The translations under genes were made by a program, and so were the position numbers. From NCBI GenBank assembly GCA_944322565.1, contig CALUPG010000010.1, positions 30,043 to 94,042 on the forward strand: a stretch of 64,000 nt of DNA, written 5' to 3'. Numbering within the stretch: the first letter of the stretch is position 1; each line of letters opens with the position of its first letter. The notes beneath the pieces were generated by a model, which saw only the letters and a program-made list of their open reading frames with translations, was not told the DNA's origin and did no database searches. Of this stretch, positions 46,303 to 56,300 are shown one piece after another. This DNA is from an uncultured Bacteroidales bacterium (lineage in GTDB: Bacteria; Bacteroidota; Bacteroidia; Bacteroidales; UBA932).

Positions 46303-47151
46303 CTATAAAATAATTTTGGCCACATACACCGCAGGACCTGTCAGCCACACATCCGTGAATCTGCAGTTGGCTTCATTCCCGGAAAGCTGCGGCAGAAAAT
46401 CCACCGCAAGACAGTCTTTTTTCGCCTGGACCGAATATCCCACGGGACTTTCATCTTTATGTCCATCATAACAATGGCAATATGACGCAATCGCAGACGC
46501 GACAATACCGGTTCCGCAGGCAAATGTCTCGTCCTCCACCCCCTTTTCGTATGTCCGGACTCTGATGCGGCGGGATGATTCAGAAAGATCCTCGCCGCTG
46601 AATGCCGACACGAAATTGACATTTGTCCCGTCTGGGGCAAATTCCGGAAGATTCCGGATTCTTCTTCCTTCGGTAACAATATCACAGTCATCCACATCAG
46701 GAACAAACTGCACATAGTGCCTTGTCCCCGTATCCAAAAAATACGAGTTGCCGTCAATGACCCGGATTCCGTCCACATTCTTCATCCGGAGCCTGACTGT
46801 TCTGTCGGGCAGGACGAAAGCTTCATGTGGGCCGTCCGGAGCCTCGAAAGCAAGATGAACCGGACCTGCAGGGACGCCGGAAGCCCCGGCAGATGACATA
46901 TCTGCCGCAAAAGCAGCTATACATCGTCCCCCGTTGCCGCACATCATGCCCCCGGAGCCGTCAGAGTTGAAATATACCATTCGAAAGTCCTTCCCGGGAC
47001 AATTCTCCATGAGCATCAGCCCGTCCGCACCGACACCATACCGGCGGTCACAAAGCCTCCTGACATCTTCAGGAGAAAAGTTCAGCCCCCCTTCCCTGTT
47101 GTCTCCGATAAGAAAATCATTTCCTGCGCCCTGATATTTATATAATTCCAT
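46303..47151 (-). CDS. dapF: Diaminopimelate epimerase
   Basis: The protein has 282 residues from MELYKYQGAGNDFLI at 47151. The two catalytic Cys are in MMCGNGGRCIAAF and ETFACGTGIVAS. It interconverts LL- and meso-diaminopimelate, the last step before peptidoglycan or lysine. It is the last gene of the operon. The gap to the upstream aminotransferase gene is short, and the open frame extends to 47184. Confidence 0.96.
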   Translation of the reverse strand: MELYKYQGAGNDFLIGDNREGGLNFSPEDVRRLCDRRYGVGADGLMLMENCPGKDFRMVYFNSDGSGGMMCGNGGRCIAAFAADMSSAGASGVPAGPVHLAFEAPDGPHEAFVLPDRTVRLRMKNVDGIRVIDGNSYFLDTGTRHYVQFVPDVDDCDIVTEGRRIRNLPEFAPDGTNVNFVSAFSGEDLSESSRRIRVRTYEKGVEDETFACGTGIVASAIASYCHCYDGHKDESPVGYSVQAKKDCLAVDFLPQLSGNEANCRFTDVWLTGPAVYVAKIIL

Positions 47152-47187
47152 CATCCTGAATTTCAAAAAAAATGTCAGCTGCAACGG

Positions 47188-48375
47188 TCATAGGCTCTTG
47201 CGCAACAGCCCTGCAAGCAGCACTATGCCTTTTTCTATCCGCTCCGGTGTCATGAACGAGAAATTCAGCCGAATGGTATTGCGTCCTGTCCCGTCAGTAT
47301 GGAAAAATGAGCCGGCGACATACGCGACACCTGCATCAAGGGCGGTATCATAGAAAGCCACCGAGTCAAATCTCTCCGGCATGGTCAGGAAAAGGAAGAG
47401 ACCGCCTTCGGGTCTTGTCCACTTCACTCCGGCAGGCATATTGCGCTCAAGAAGAGAGAGCATCAGGTCTCTCTTGCCGCGATACAGGTCTATGCTGTTT
47501 CTGAGATTCCGGTCAAGCCGGCCCGAGCCCATAAATTCGGCGGCTACATATTGGTCAAAGACAGGCGGACAGAGATCAAGTGACTGCTTGCACACATAAA
47601 TCTTGTCCAGCACATCAGGATGTCCGAAAATCCATCCCAGACGGAATCCCGGGGCAAAAATCTTTGAAAAAGAACCGAGATGAAGCACAATGTCAGGAGC
47701 CAGCGAATAAATCGTAGGCACCGGCTCTCCGCTGTACCTGAGTTCCCTGTAAGGGGCATCCTCCACTATCAGGAATCCGTATCTGCGGGCCAGCTCCACA
47801 AGGATTTTTCTCTCCTTGAGAGAAAGCGTCTCACCCGAAGGATTCTGAAAATCCGGAATGACATACAGGAACTTGATTTTCCGGCCGGCTGCAAACAGGC
47901 TTTCTATGACGGCCTCATATGCAGCCTTGAATCCGTCGGCATCCGGATGATACGGCACGCCGGCTACCTCAGCCCTGTAGGAACGGAATGACTGCAATGC
48001 CCCGAGATAAGACGGATTGGAAGTGAGGACCACATCACCGGGGTCGGCAAGAATCCTTGTGCAGACATCAATGCCCTGCTGGGAAGATGATGTAATCTGT
48101 ATGCGCTCAAGCGGCACACCATATCTCGCGGAAAGCACCTCCCGAAGCTCGGTCACTCCCTGTGTGGCACCATACTGAAAAGCCTTGCCTCCGTATTTGT
48201 CAATCACTTCCCCCATGGTAGCCTTGAACTGGTCAAGAGGAAAAGTCTCCGCCGAAGGGTATCCTCCTGCGAAAGAATATATGGCGTTCAAGTCCACTCT
48301 TTTGAAAATGTCCCTCACGGGAGAGCGGAAAAATGAATGCGTATCTTCTGAAAATAAGGAATTATAATCTGTCAT
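47188..48375 (-). CDS. Class I/II aminotransferase, probable N-succinyl-LL-DAP aminotransferase of the pathway
   Basis: The protein has 395 residues of the PLP fold type I: Asn/Asp site in VIPDFQNPSGETLS and Tyr/Asp in IVEDAPYRELRYS, with the Schiff-base Lys in HLGSFSKIFAPGFRLGWIFG. The overall pattern (ISFAGGYPSAETFP-like start, ITSSSQQGIDVCTRIL) is nearest the 2-aminoadipate/MocR-type subgroup rather than canonical ArgD or DapL. It stands between dapD and dapF, exactly where a succinyl-diaminopimelate aminotransferase (DapC) is required and otherwise absent. The activity is inferred from position. Confidence 0.8.
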   Translation of the reverse strand: MTDYNSLFSEDTHSFFRSPVRDIFKRVDLNAIYSFAGGYPSAETFPLDQFKATMGEVIDKYGGKAFQYGATQGVTELREVLSARYGVPLERIQITSSSQQGIDVCTRILADPGDVVLTSNPSYLGALQSFRSYRAEVAGVPYHPDADGFKAAYEAVIESLFAAGRKIKFLYVIPDFQNPSGETLSLKERKILVELARRYGFLIVEDAPYRELRYSGEPVPTIYSLAPDIVLHLGSFSKIFAPGFRLGWIFGHPDVLDKIYVCKQSLDLCPPVFDQYVAAEFMGSGRLDRNLRNSIDLYRGKRDLMLSLLERNMPAGVKWTRPEGGLFLFLTMPERFDSVAFYDTALDAGVAYVAGSFFHTDGTGRNTIRLNFSFMTPERIEKGIVLLAGLLRKSL

Positions 48376-48406
48376 ATCGTAACATATGCACGGACGGTCT
48401 CCCGCG

Positions 48407-49183
48407 TCAGTCTCTCAGCAGATTCTCGAGCGTGACCGATGCATCGGTCTTGCCGTCACGGTACTTGACTATAACCGGAGTGTACAGATGTATGCCTTTC
48501 CCGGCCCCAGGTCCCTTGGAAACAGGACGGCTTCCGGCAACGACAACGGCTCCGGCAGGAACGACCATCTGCCCCTTGTCATTGGCGCGGATGTATTCCC
48601 CTGTTGTGGCATCGAATATTGCCGTAGATGAATTTATTATGACACCAGTGCCTATGACTGCGTTCTCCTGCACTACCGTACCTTCATATATGCCGCAGTT
48701 GCCACCGATGAATACATTGTCCTCAATGATGACAGGCAATGCCCCTACAGGTTCAAGCACGCCCCCGAGCTGGGACGCCGCCGAAAGGTGCACATGCTTC
48801 CCTACCTGGGCGCATGAGCCGACAAGGGCATGGGAGTCTATCATCGTATTTTCATCGACATATGCGCCTATGTTGACATACGAAGGCGGCATCATTATCA
48901 CGGAAGGGGCAAGATATGCTCCGCTCCTGACGGCAGACCCGCCGGGAACAATACGGACTCCGTCCTCTTTCCCGAACTTGCGGGGCGGTATTGTATCCTT
49001 GTCAAAAAACGGGAAGCATCCCTGTGACATGTCAATGAGTTTCCCATAGCGGAATCCTTCCAGAATCACCTCCTTGACCCACGGATTCACCTTCCATTCT
49101 CCGCCGGTTTTCTCCGCGACCCTCACTTTTCCGGCCTCAAGGTCCCGGCACACTTCGTAGAATCTCTCCAGTTCTTTCTCCAT
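48407..49183 (-). CDS. dapD: Tetrahydrodipicolinate N-succinyltransferase
   Basis: The protein has 258 residues. A left-handed beta-helix of hexapeptide repeats ([55 protein letters not shown]) is preceded by a helical N-terminal domain. It uses succinyl-CoA to block the amino group of tetrahydrodipicolinate. Its presence with dapE shows the succinylase route rather than the direct DapL route. Confidence 0.93.
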   Translation of the reverse strand: MEKELERFYEVCRDLEAGKVRVAEKTGGEWKVNPWVKEVILEGFRYGKLIDMSQGCFPFFDKDTIPPRKFGKEDGVRIVPGGSAVRSGAYLAPSVIMMPPSYVNIGAYVDENTMIDSHALVGSCAQVGKHVHLSAASQLGGVLEPVGALPVIIEDNVFIGGNCGIYEGTVVQENAVIGTGVIINSSTAIFDATTGEYIRANDKGQMVVPAGAVVVAGSRPVSKGPGAGKGIHLYTPVIVKYRDGKTDASVTLENLLRD

Positions 49184-49201
49184 AACAAAACAAAATAAGT
49201 C

Positions 49202-50083
49202 CTAAATGAGCCCCAGCTCCTCTATTGTCCTGCGCATCGTCTCATATGTCTTCCTGGTCCCCGGGACAAGAGGAAGCCGGAATTCCTCGGCAAGGAGTCC
49301 CATTGCCGCGAGCCCGGCCTTTACAGGCACAGGGTTGCTCTCAATGAAGCAGTTCCGGAACAGAGGAGTCAGCCTGTGGTGGAGTTCCCTGGCTTCAGGC
49401 ATGTTTCCCGACAGGAGAGCCTCTGTCATCCGGACCATCAGCGCCGGCGCGATGTTGGATGCCACGCTTATTACACCGGCTGCACCGGTAGCCATCAGAG
49501 AGAGAGTCTCATCGTCATTGCCGCTGAGTACGGAGAACCCCTCCGGCGCACAGCGTATGATTTCCGATATCTGCGCATAATTGCCTGAAGCTTCCTTGAC
49601 AGCCACGATATTCTCTGTCTCCGCAAGCCTCAGGGCAGTCTCAGCAGTCATGTTGACGCCAGTCCTTGACGGGACATTATACATCACTATCGGCTTGTCC
49701 GAAGCATCGGCCACCGCCTTGAAATATTCATAGATTCCCTCCTGCGTTGGCTTGTTGTAATAAGGCACGACTATAAGAAAGGCATCAGGCCCGTAAGGCT
49801 CAAGAAGTTTCATGCTCCTTACTGTCTGTGCCAGAGAATTTGTCCCCCCGCCGACTATCACGGGACGGTCCGGACATTTTTCCTTTGCAAGCTGCAATAT
49901 CTTTATCCTTTCCTCTTCCTCAAGGCATGGGGTTTCCCCCGTAGTTCCAAGAGGTACAAGGAAATGCACACCTGCCGCCATTTGGCGGTCCAACAAGCCT
50001 GAAAATGCGGCATAATCCACTTCCCTGTCTCTGAACGGAGTCACAAGTGCGGTTCCGCAACCGGACAAAACCAAACTTTTCAT
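49202..50083 (-). CDS. dapA: 4-hydroxy-tetrahydrodipicolinate synthase
   Basis: The protein has 293 residues forming a TIM barrel: GTALVTPFRDREVDY, PLGTTGETPCLEEEER, the Tyr in VPYYNKPTQEGIY, the Schiff-base Lys in NIVAVKEASGNYAQ and the LSGNDDETLSLMATGAAGVI block. It condenses pyruvate with aspartate semialdehyde, the branch point to diaminopimelate. Its start overlaps the dapB stop by four bases. Confidence 0.96.
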   Translation of the reverse strand: MKSLVLSGCGTALVTPFRDREVDYAAFSGLLDRQMAAGVHFLVPLGTTGETPCLEEEERIKILQLAKEKCPDRPVIVGGGTNSLAQTVRSMKLLEPYGPDAFLIVVPYYNKPTQEGIYEYFKAVADASDKPIVMYNVPSRTGVNMTAETALRLAETENIVAVKEASGNYAQISEIIRCAPEGFSVLSGNDDETLSLMATGAAGVISVASNIAPALMVRMTEALLSGNMPEARELHHRLTPLFRNCFIESNPVPVKAGLAAMGLLAEEFRLPLVPGTRKTYETMRRTIEELGLI

Positions 50084-50760
50084 CTCATTATTTTCTTGAA
50101 CAGAAGTTCCTTGAATTCATGGACACCGGAGAGTCCCTCTGTCATCATGGCAGCCTCAACGGCCCCTCTGGCGAAACCTTCCCTTGAAAAAGACTCGTGA
50201 CGGAGAGTGATGCGGTCCACAATGCCTTCAAATCCTACAGTATGGATTCCGGGAATCTCTCCGCAGCGCACAGCCTGCACATCGGCCTTCGTATTCATAT
50301 TCCTGTCGACGATTGCCTCCAGACTCTTCGCTGTGCCGCTCGGGGCATCCAGCTTGTGGCAATGGTGCATTTCAAGGATGTACGGGCTGTATCCGCCGGC
50401 TTTCCCGAGCATGGATGACACAAAGTCAGCCGCAGCAAAGAACACATTGACGCCGACAGAAAAATTGGACGCCCATATCATCGGAGTCCCGCATTCTTCA
50501 AAATATGCCGAGACTTCATCCTTTATGTCCCCCCAGCCCGTGGTACCGATGACTGCAGCCTTGAAATTCTCTGCGATAAATCTCCAGTTTTCACGGAATG
50601 CCGCAGGAGTAGTGAAATCTATGCATACACACTCCTTGGCAAGTTCCTTGTCAAAACTTCTGATGTCCTCACTTTTGCCCGCACAGGGAATGCCTCTTTC
50701 GGAAAGGACGCCTTCTACCATCCTCCCCATCTTTCCATATCCGCTTATTACTGCTTTCAT
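50080..50760 (-). CDS. dapB: 4-hydroxy-tetrahydrodipicolinate reductase
   Basis: The protein has 226 residues from MKAVISGYGKMGRMVEG. An ATG two codons upstream is also possible. The nucleotide-binding GYGKMGRM, the substrate block EMHHCHKLDAPSGTA and the C-terminal GVHEFKELLF are present. At 226 residues it is shorter than E. coli DapB (about 270) and resembles the compact Bacteroidota form. Confidence 0.95.
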   Translation of the reverse strand: MKAVISGYGKMGRMVEGVLSERGIPCAGKSEDIRSFDKELAKECVCIDFTTPAAFRENWRFIAENFKAAVIGTTGWGDIKDEVSAYFEECGTPMIWASNFSVGVNVFFAAADFVSSMLGKAGGYSPYILEMHHCHKLDAPSGTAKSLEAIVDRNMNTKADVQAVRCGEIPGIHTVGFEGIVDRITLRHESFSREGFARGAVEAAMMTEGLSGVHEFKELLFKKIMR

Positions 50761-50790
50761 AACCATTTCCTTTTTCTTCTCCTGGCATCA

Positions 50791-52146
50791 TCACACCTCG
50801 AACAGATACTTGTGAATCTGCCTGACAACATCCGTAAGAGCCGACCTGTCGACAACGAAACTTATGTTGACATAAGAGGCTCCCTGCGAAATCATATATA
50901 TCCTGCAGTCTCTCAGAGGAGCAAATGTCTGCTCGAGAAGACCCTTGAGATTGACGATGTTCTTGCCTATCACAGATACCTGTGACTTGTCCGAGTCCAC
51001 ATACACTTCTGCAAACTCGGAAAGAGTCCCGACCACTCCCCTTATGTCCTGCGAAGCATCCACGGTCACAGAAATGTTCGCCTCTGAAGTACTGATGAGG
51101 TCGACTGACACCTTGTACTCACTGAAGATGGCGAAGACCTTCTTGAGGAAGCCCGATGTATTTATCATCTTGGTGGAGAAGATATTGATGACAAGGATAT
51201 TTTCCTTGCAGGAAACCGACTTCACTCCGTCCTCGATGAAAGAACTCTGGAGAATGGCCGTACCCTGCCCTTCGGGATTCATCGAGTTGAGCACATAGAT
51301 AGGGATATTCTTCCTCACGGCAGGCTCAATTGTGAGCGGATGCAGGACTTTCGCTCCAAAATGAGCCATCTCCGCAGCCTCTTCGAATGAAATCCTGTCA
51401 AGACATTTCGTGTTGTCCACGCGACGCGGATCCGCAGTGCGCACTCCGTCCACATCTGTCCAGATTTCAATTCTTGTCGCATCTATCGCCATACCTATGA
51501 GAGATGCCGAATAGTCCGACCCTCCGCGACCGAGCACTGTCGGCTCCCCAGAGGCCGTGGCTGAAACGAATCCCTGGGTAATGACGGCATCAGCATATTC
51601 GTATGCACCGAGCACCACACCGGGGACCTTGTCGGATATGGCTTCCATGTCAGGCTCGCCCTTGAGATAATCGTCATCCGTCACTATCATTCTGCGCGCA
51701 TCAATATAATTGGTGCGGATGCCTGAAGCATTCATCGCACAGCAGATGACATTCGATGAGAGATACTCCCCGTTGGATATTATGATTGCCTTGCTTCTCG
51801 GAGACAATTCCCCGACAGCACAGACAGCATCCACGAACGACACAAGGGAATCGCAGATTCCGTTGATTTTTTCTTTTGCGTCCCGGCATTCTTCCGGAGA
51901 ATCCGGCATAAGTTCATCAGCAAGGTCAAGATGCCTCTTGCGCAGTTGTCCGAGAAGTTCCATTGCCCCGGCTCTGTTCCGCAGGGCCGCCTCATCTGAT
52001 ATCTTATAAAGAAGGTCGGTGACTTTGGACAGAGCCGAAACCACCACAACCGGCTTTTCATCAAGTCTGCCACGCACAATGGATATCATCCTGGTGATGG
52101 CATCATAGTTTGCGACGGAAGTACCGCCGAATTTCATCACAATCAT
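50791..52146 (-). CDS. lysC: Aspartate kinase (monofunctional)
   Basis: The protein has 451 residues. The kinase domain has MKFGGTSVANYDAI, VVVSALSKVTDLL, TVLGRGGSDYSASLIG and WTDVDGVRTADPR. Two ACT domains follow (ISVTVDASQDIRG, SQVSVIGKNIV), which usually give feedback inhibition by lysine. It feeds aspartate into the pathway of this operon. The start overlaps the dapE stop as ATGA, so the two genes are coupled. Confidence 0.95.
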   Translation of the reverse strand: MIVMKFGGTSVANYDAITRMISIVRGRLDEKPVVVVSALSKVTDLLYKISDEAALRNRAGAMELLGQLRKRHLDLADELMPDSPEECRDAKEKINGICDSLVSFVDAVCAVGELSPRSKAIIISNGEYLSSNVICCAMNASGIRTNYIDARRMIVTDDDYLKGEPDMEAISDKVPGVVLGAYEYADAVITQGFVSATASGEPTVLGRGGSDYSASLIGMAIDATRIEIWTDVDGVRTADPRRVDNTKCLDRISFEEAAEMAHFGAKVLHPLTIEPAVRKNIPIYVLNSMNPEGQGTAILQSSFIEDGVKSVSCKENILVINIFSTKMINTSGFLKKVFAIFSEYKVSVDLISTSEANISVTVDASQDIRGVVGTLSEFAEVYVDSDKSQVSVIGKNIVNLKGLLEQTFAPLRDCRIYMISQGASYVNISFVVDRSALTDVVRQIHKYLFEV

Positions 52147-53159
52147 TTCTTTTCCTCTATATTGTCGTCTTTCAACATTCTGAACATCCTGACATAGTTG
52201 TCAGTGGCCCTGCGGATATCATCCAGCAGAATATACTCGGAAGATGTATGTGCTGCAAGAATTGAGCCCGGGCCGCAAAGTATTTTATTCCTGAAGTTTG
52301 TCAGCTGCGGAGCATCGCTTCCGAAAGCCACCGGCTTTGCCGGGAATCCGTCCAGCACCAGATATCTCGACGGGGTGTCCCCTCCGAGAGCCCGGATGCG
52401 GGTGAAGCTGTTGGCAAAGCCCGGAATGACTTCACTGACAATGCTGTCCGAGGCAAATGTCGTCCTGAAGTAAAGTCGGAAAGACACATTGTCGCTCAAT
52501 ACATTCTGAGGATTGGAGCTTTCCAGCCTGCCTACATTGTATGTGGTGTCGCCGAGTTCCGGGTCCGCAGGAAACTCCGTCTTCCGGAGTCTCTCCATGA
52601 AGTCCACGAAAAGTTCCACTGCACTGACACCATACTCCGGATAACCGGAATGTGCCTTCTTCCCGGTGATTGTCACTTCAAAGGATTTGGTCCCCTTGCT
52701 CGCCGAAGCCATGCAGTTGTCGGTAGGCTCTCCGACTATCACATACTCCGCCCCGGGATGCACGTCCCGGAAACTCTTCGCCCCGAAAGACCCTGTCTCC
52801 TCACCTGCAAGGAGAAGCAGGCCGAATCCGGTCTCCCCCATGTCCTGCAGTTTCCGGCATGCATTGTACATCGCAATTATCTGGCCCTTGGCATCACAAG
52901 TGCCGCGTCCCTTTGCAATGCCGTTCTCCAATACGGGGGGAATATACGGCGGCACCGTATCAAGATGAGTACAGAATACTATTCCGGGCTTTCCCCATGA
53001 AAACAGGAGATTTTCGGTGCCGTCTCCAACCTCAAACGACTCCACCCTGCAGATGCCGTCCCCGAGCCTTTTCTTCAAAAACTCGGAAAATGCCCTTTCT
53101 GAAGACGATGTGGAATCAATCTTCAGCATTTCGACAAATAAATCTACATTACCCTCCAT
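52143..53159 (-). CDS. dapE: M20 peptidase, probable succinyl-diaminopimelate desuccinylase
   Basis: The protein has 338 residues from MEGNVDLFVEMLKIDST at 53159. The metal-binding motifs of M20 are present: FCTHLDTVPP, GRGTCDAKGQ, LAGEETGSFGAK and the late AHTSSEYILLDDIR. Sequence alone cannot separate DapE from N-acetylornithine deacetylase (ArgE). It is called DapE because it leads an operon with lysC, dapB, dapA, dapD and dapF. Confidence 0.85.
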   Translation of the reverse strand: MEGNVDLFVEMLKIDSTSSSERAFSEFLKKRLGDGICRVESFEVGDGTENLLFSWGKPGIVFCTHLDTVPPYIPPVLENGIAKGRGTCDAKGQIIAMYNACRKLQDMGETGFGLLLLAGEETGSFGAKSFRDVHPGAEYVIVGEPTDNCMASASKGTKSFEVTITGKKAHSGYPEYGVSAVELFVDFMERLRKTEFPADPELGDTTYNVGRLESSNPQNVLSDNVSFRLYFRTTFASDSIVSEVIPGFANSFTRIRALGGDTPSRYLVLDGFPAKPVAFGSDAPQLTNFRNKILCGPGSILAAHTSSEYILLDDIRRATDNYVRMFRMLKDDNIEEKK

Positions 53160-53183
53160 ATAAAAGCCGAAAAACCGAATTTG

Positions 53184-53213
53184 CAAAATTACTTATAATT
53201 ATTGAACTGGCAA
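53184..53213 (-). promoter_or_regulatory. Promoter of the dapE-lysC-dapB-dapA-dapD-aminotransferase-dapF operon
   Basis: The minus strand has TAATTTTG (53184-53191) and TTG (53211-53213) with a 19-base spacer, 24 bases before the dapE ATG. No lysine riboswitch-like structure fits in the short leader. Confidence 0.6.
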
Positions 53214-53276
53214 TAAGTCCCCGCTGTTTCAGCATCAATAATTGCATCCTGAAGCCCTGCATTCAAAATTTATTGC

Positions 53277-53284
53277 TAATTTTG
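53277..53284 (+). promoter_or_regulatory. -7 element of the alpha-2-macroglobulin gene
   Basis: TAATTTTG matches TAnnTTTG and lies 80 bases before the ATG at 53365. A -33 TTG is not found at the usual spacing. Confidence 0.45.
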
Positions 53285-53364
53285 ACTGCCGACGCACATT
53301 CCGGTGTTATCGGCATCTTTGGTTTTGGAATTAGATATTATTGACAACTGACATTCATTTCGCC

Positions 53365-56300
53365 ATGCAGAATCTCAAGTTCATTGTGAAAGCCATTGCC
53401 GCTGTCATGGCTTCCGCGTCAATATTGTCCGGCTGCCGGACAGCCGGAACGGAGGACTTCTCCACTGTTGTCAAAGCCTATTCAGGAGGTATCATAGGCA
53501 GCGGGGGGACAATTAAAGTTATCATGGCCGAACCGGTGGAAGAAAGCATTGCAGCCGGACTTGGTCAGGAAGAGCTTGACAAACTCTTTTCGTTCAGCCC
53601 GGGCATAAAAGGAAATGCCGTCTTTGACGGCAAGGACACATTCGAGTTCATTCCTGAAGAAGGCGGCATCAGGCCGGGGACCGAATACAAGGCAAGGTTC
53701 AATGCAGGCAAAGTAAGGCCTGACCTGGAAAAGAAGATGAAGACATTCGGATTTTCTTTCAGGTCTGCCGTCCGGGATGCTTCCATTGTCGCAGACCGCA
53801 TCCTGATAAGGGAAGAAACGCCGGACATGGCGGAAATCTGCGGCAGGGCGATATTCAGCGAACCTGTTGACCCGCAGGCCGTGGCTGAGATGCTGTCCTG
53901 CAGCATGCGTCCCGGCAAAGGCGGCGGAGACATCAGCGTGCACACTTCTCCCGGAGAAGACGCCTGCACAGTGGATTATTCAATCTCAGGCTTTCTCAGA
54001 GACAAAGATGACATCAATGTATCAATATCGCTGGACGGCTCGGAAAAAGGTTTCGGCCGTGCGAAAAAAATATCCGCCGCCATTCCTGCCGCCGGGAGAT
54101 TCGATGTCATGGGGACCGGACTCGGCGGCGGGTCTTCCCCATATGCCGAGATACTGTTCTCCGCCCCGCTGGATGAGGGCATGAATCCGGACGGGCTCAT
54201 TGAAGCAAGCGGAGGGGGCCGCACTTTCACCCGGATATCCGACAACTGCGCCAGAATATATTTTGAAAAGATGCCGGAATCAGGCATAACGGTCAATGTG
54301 TCCGCCGGAATCAGGGACAGCGGCGGGAAAAAGCTGGGCAAGGCATACAGCACGGTGCTCAGGGATGAGGAACCGAAGCCGGCCGTAGAGCTTCTGCTCA
54401 ACGGCAATATCCTTCCTGACGCCTCCGAACTTATGCTGCCGTTCAGGGCTGTCAATCTGAACGCAGTGGATATCTCCGTAATCCGGGTTTATGAGGACAA
54501 TGTCCTTATGTTCCTTCAGGACAACGGACTGGACAGCGACAATAACTTGCGGAGATCAGGAAGGCTCCTGTGCAGGAAAACGATCAGGCTTGATTCCGAC
54601 CCAGGGAAAAATCTGCACGACTGGCAGAATTTTGCAGTCGACCTGTCCGGGCTCTTCAGCCGGTCTCCCGGAGCAATATACAGGATCAGAATCAGCTTCA
54701 AGCCTGAATATTCACTCTACGGCAGCAGGGAAGACCGCAGCATGTCGGGACTTGTGGCACTTGAGTCCGGAATCCCTTCTGACGAAGAAATGCTGGAATG
54801 GGACGAACCATATCCGTATTATTACGAATCCTACTACGACTGGGGCAAATATGACTGGAAGGAAAGGGACAATCCGCTTGACCCGACATATTATATGCAG
54901 GAAAGCCGATTCCCGCACTGCAACCTGATGTCTTCGGACCTCGGGATCATAGCGAAATCCGCCGGAACTGGAAAAATCTGGACTGCCGTGACGGACATCA
55001 TGACCGCAAAGCCCGTAAAAGGAGCCAGAATCACAGTCTACAACTACCAGCTGCAGGAAATCGGAAGAGATGTGACTGATTCCAGGGGATTTACCGAAAC
55101 CCCTGTCAGCGGCAAGGCGTTTGCCGTGACCGCCGAATACAAGGATGCCATCAGTTATCTTAAAGTTACCGACGGCAACGAAAAGCCTGTCGGAAGATTC
55201 GACACCGGCGGGGAAAAGCCGGAAAACGGCATAAAAGCCTTCATATACGGAGAACGGGGAGTATGGCGTCCGGGGGATACGCTGCATCTGACCGCTGTCA
55301 TAAAAAACGACGGAGAGCCCCTTCCTGATTCACATCCGGTGAAGATGGAACTCTATACCCCGCAGGGCCAGTTCTATTCAAGCCAGACGGACACGGACGG
55401 GAAGGACGGCTTTCATGTATTCAATGTCCCGACACGGCCCGACGACCCTACCGGCACCTGGAACGCCTGGATCAAAATCGGAGGCTCGGCATTCCACAAA
55501 TCGCTGATGATAGAAAGCATAAAGCCGAACAGACTGAAAATATCCCTGGAGACAGACGGGGACATTCTTCAGGGAGGAGCAGAAGAACGGTTCGGGCTGA
55601 GTGCCTCATGGCTTTCCGGAACAGCGGCCGCCGGACTCACCGGGAAAGTCGGGATGTCGCTTACCCCTGCCGGAAAGACATTCAGCGGATATGACGGCTA
55701 TGTTTTCTCCGACCCGACATCCTCATTCACAGGAACAGACCTGCAGCTGTTCTCAAAGAAGCTTGACAGCCGGGGCAAAGCTTCCGCCGGGGTAATGATG
55801 CCTGTCCTGGATGGGGCCCCGGGCATGCTGCAGGCCAGACTGGTGTCCAGAGTGCAGGAAGCAGGCGGAGACGAGAGCATCGTGTCCCGCACCATGCTGT
55901 TCTCCCCGTACCGGGCATACGCAGGGATAAAGCTGCCTGCTGCTGACGGAGGATGGATAGAGACCGACAAAGACCACTCGTTCCCGGTAATCCTCACAGA
56001 CACCGACGGAAAGCCTGTCAAGGGACATGAAATGGAATACCGTATTTTCAAACTGGACTGGAGCTGGTGGTGGGAAAGTTCTTCGGAAGAACTTGCATCC
56101 TATGTCAACGGCACTTCGGCCATCCCTTTCAGCAGCGGCTCTTTCATTTCGGGAGAAAGTCCTTATGACATTCCTTTCCGGCTCGACTACCCGGACTGGG
56201 GCCGGTTCCTTGTATATGTCAGGGACAAGACCGGCGGGCATGCTACAGGCGGCATCATTTCCGTGGATTGGCCGGCATATCGCGGGAGAGCAGACAAAAG

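Noticed and set aside
53160..53364. Possible lysine riboswitch before the diaminopimelate operon
   Set aside because: The -7 element leaves only about 20 bases of leader, too short for a lysine aptamer.
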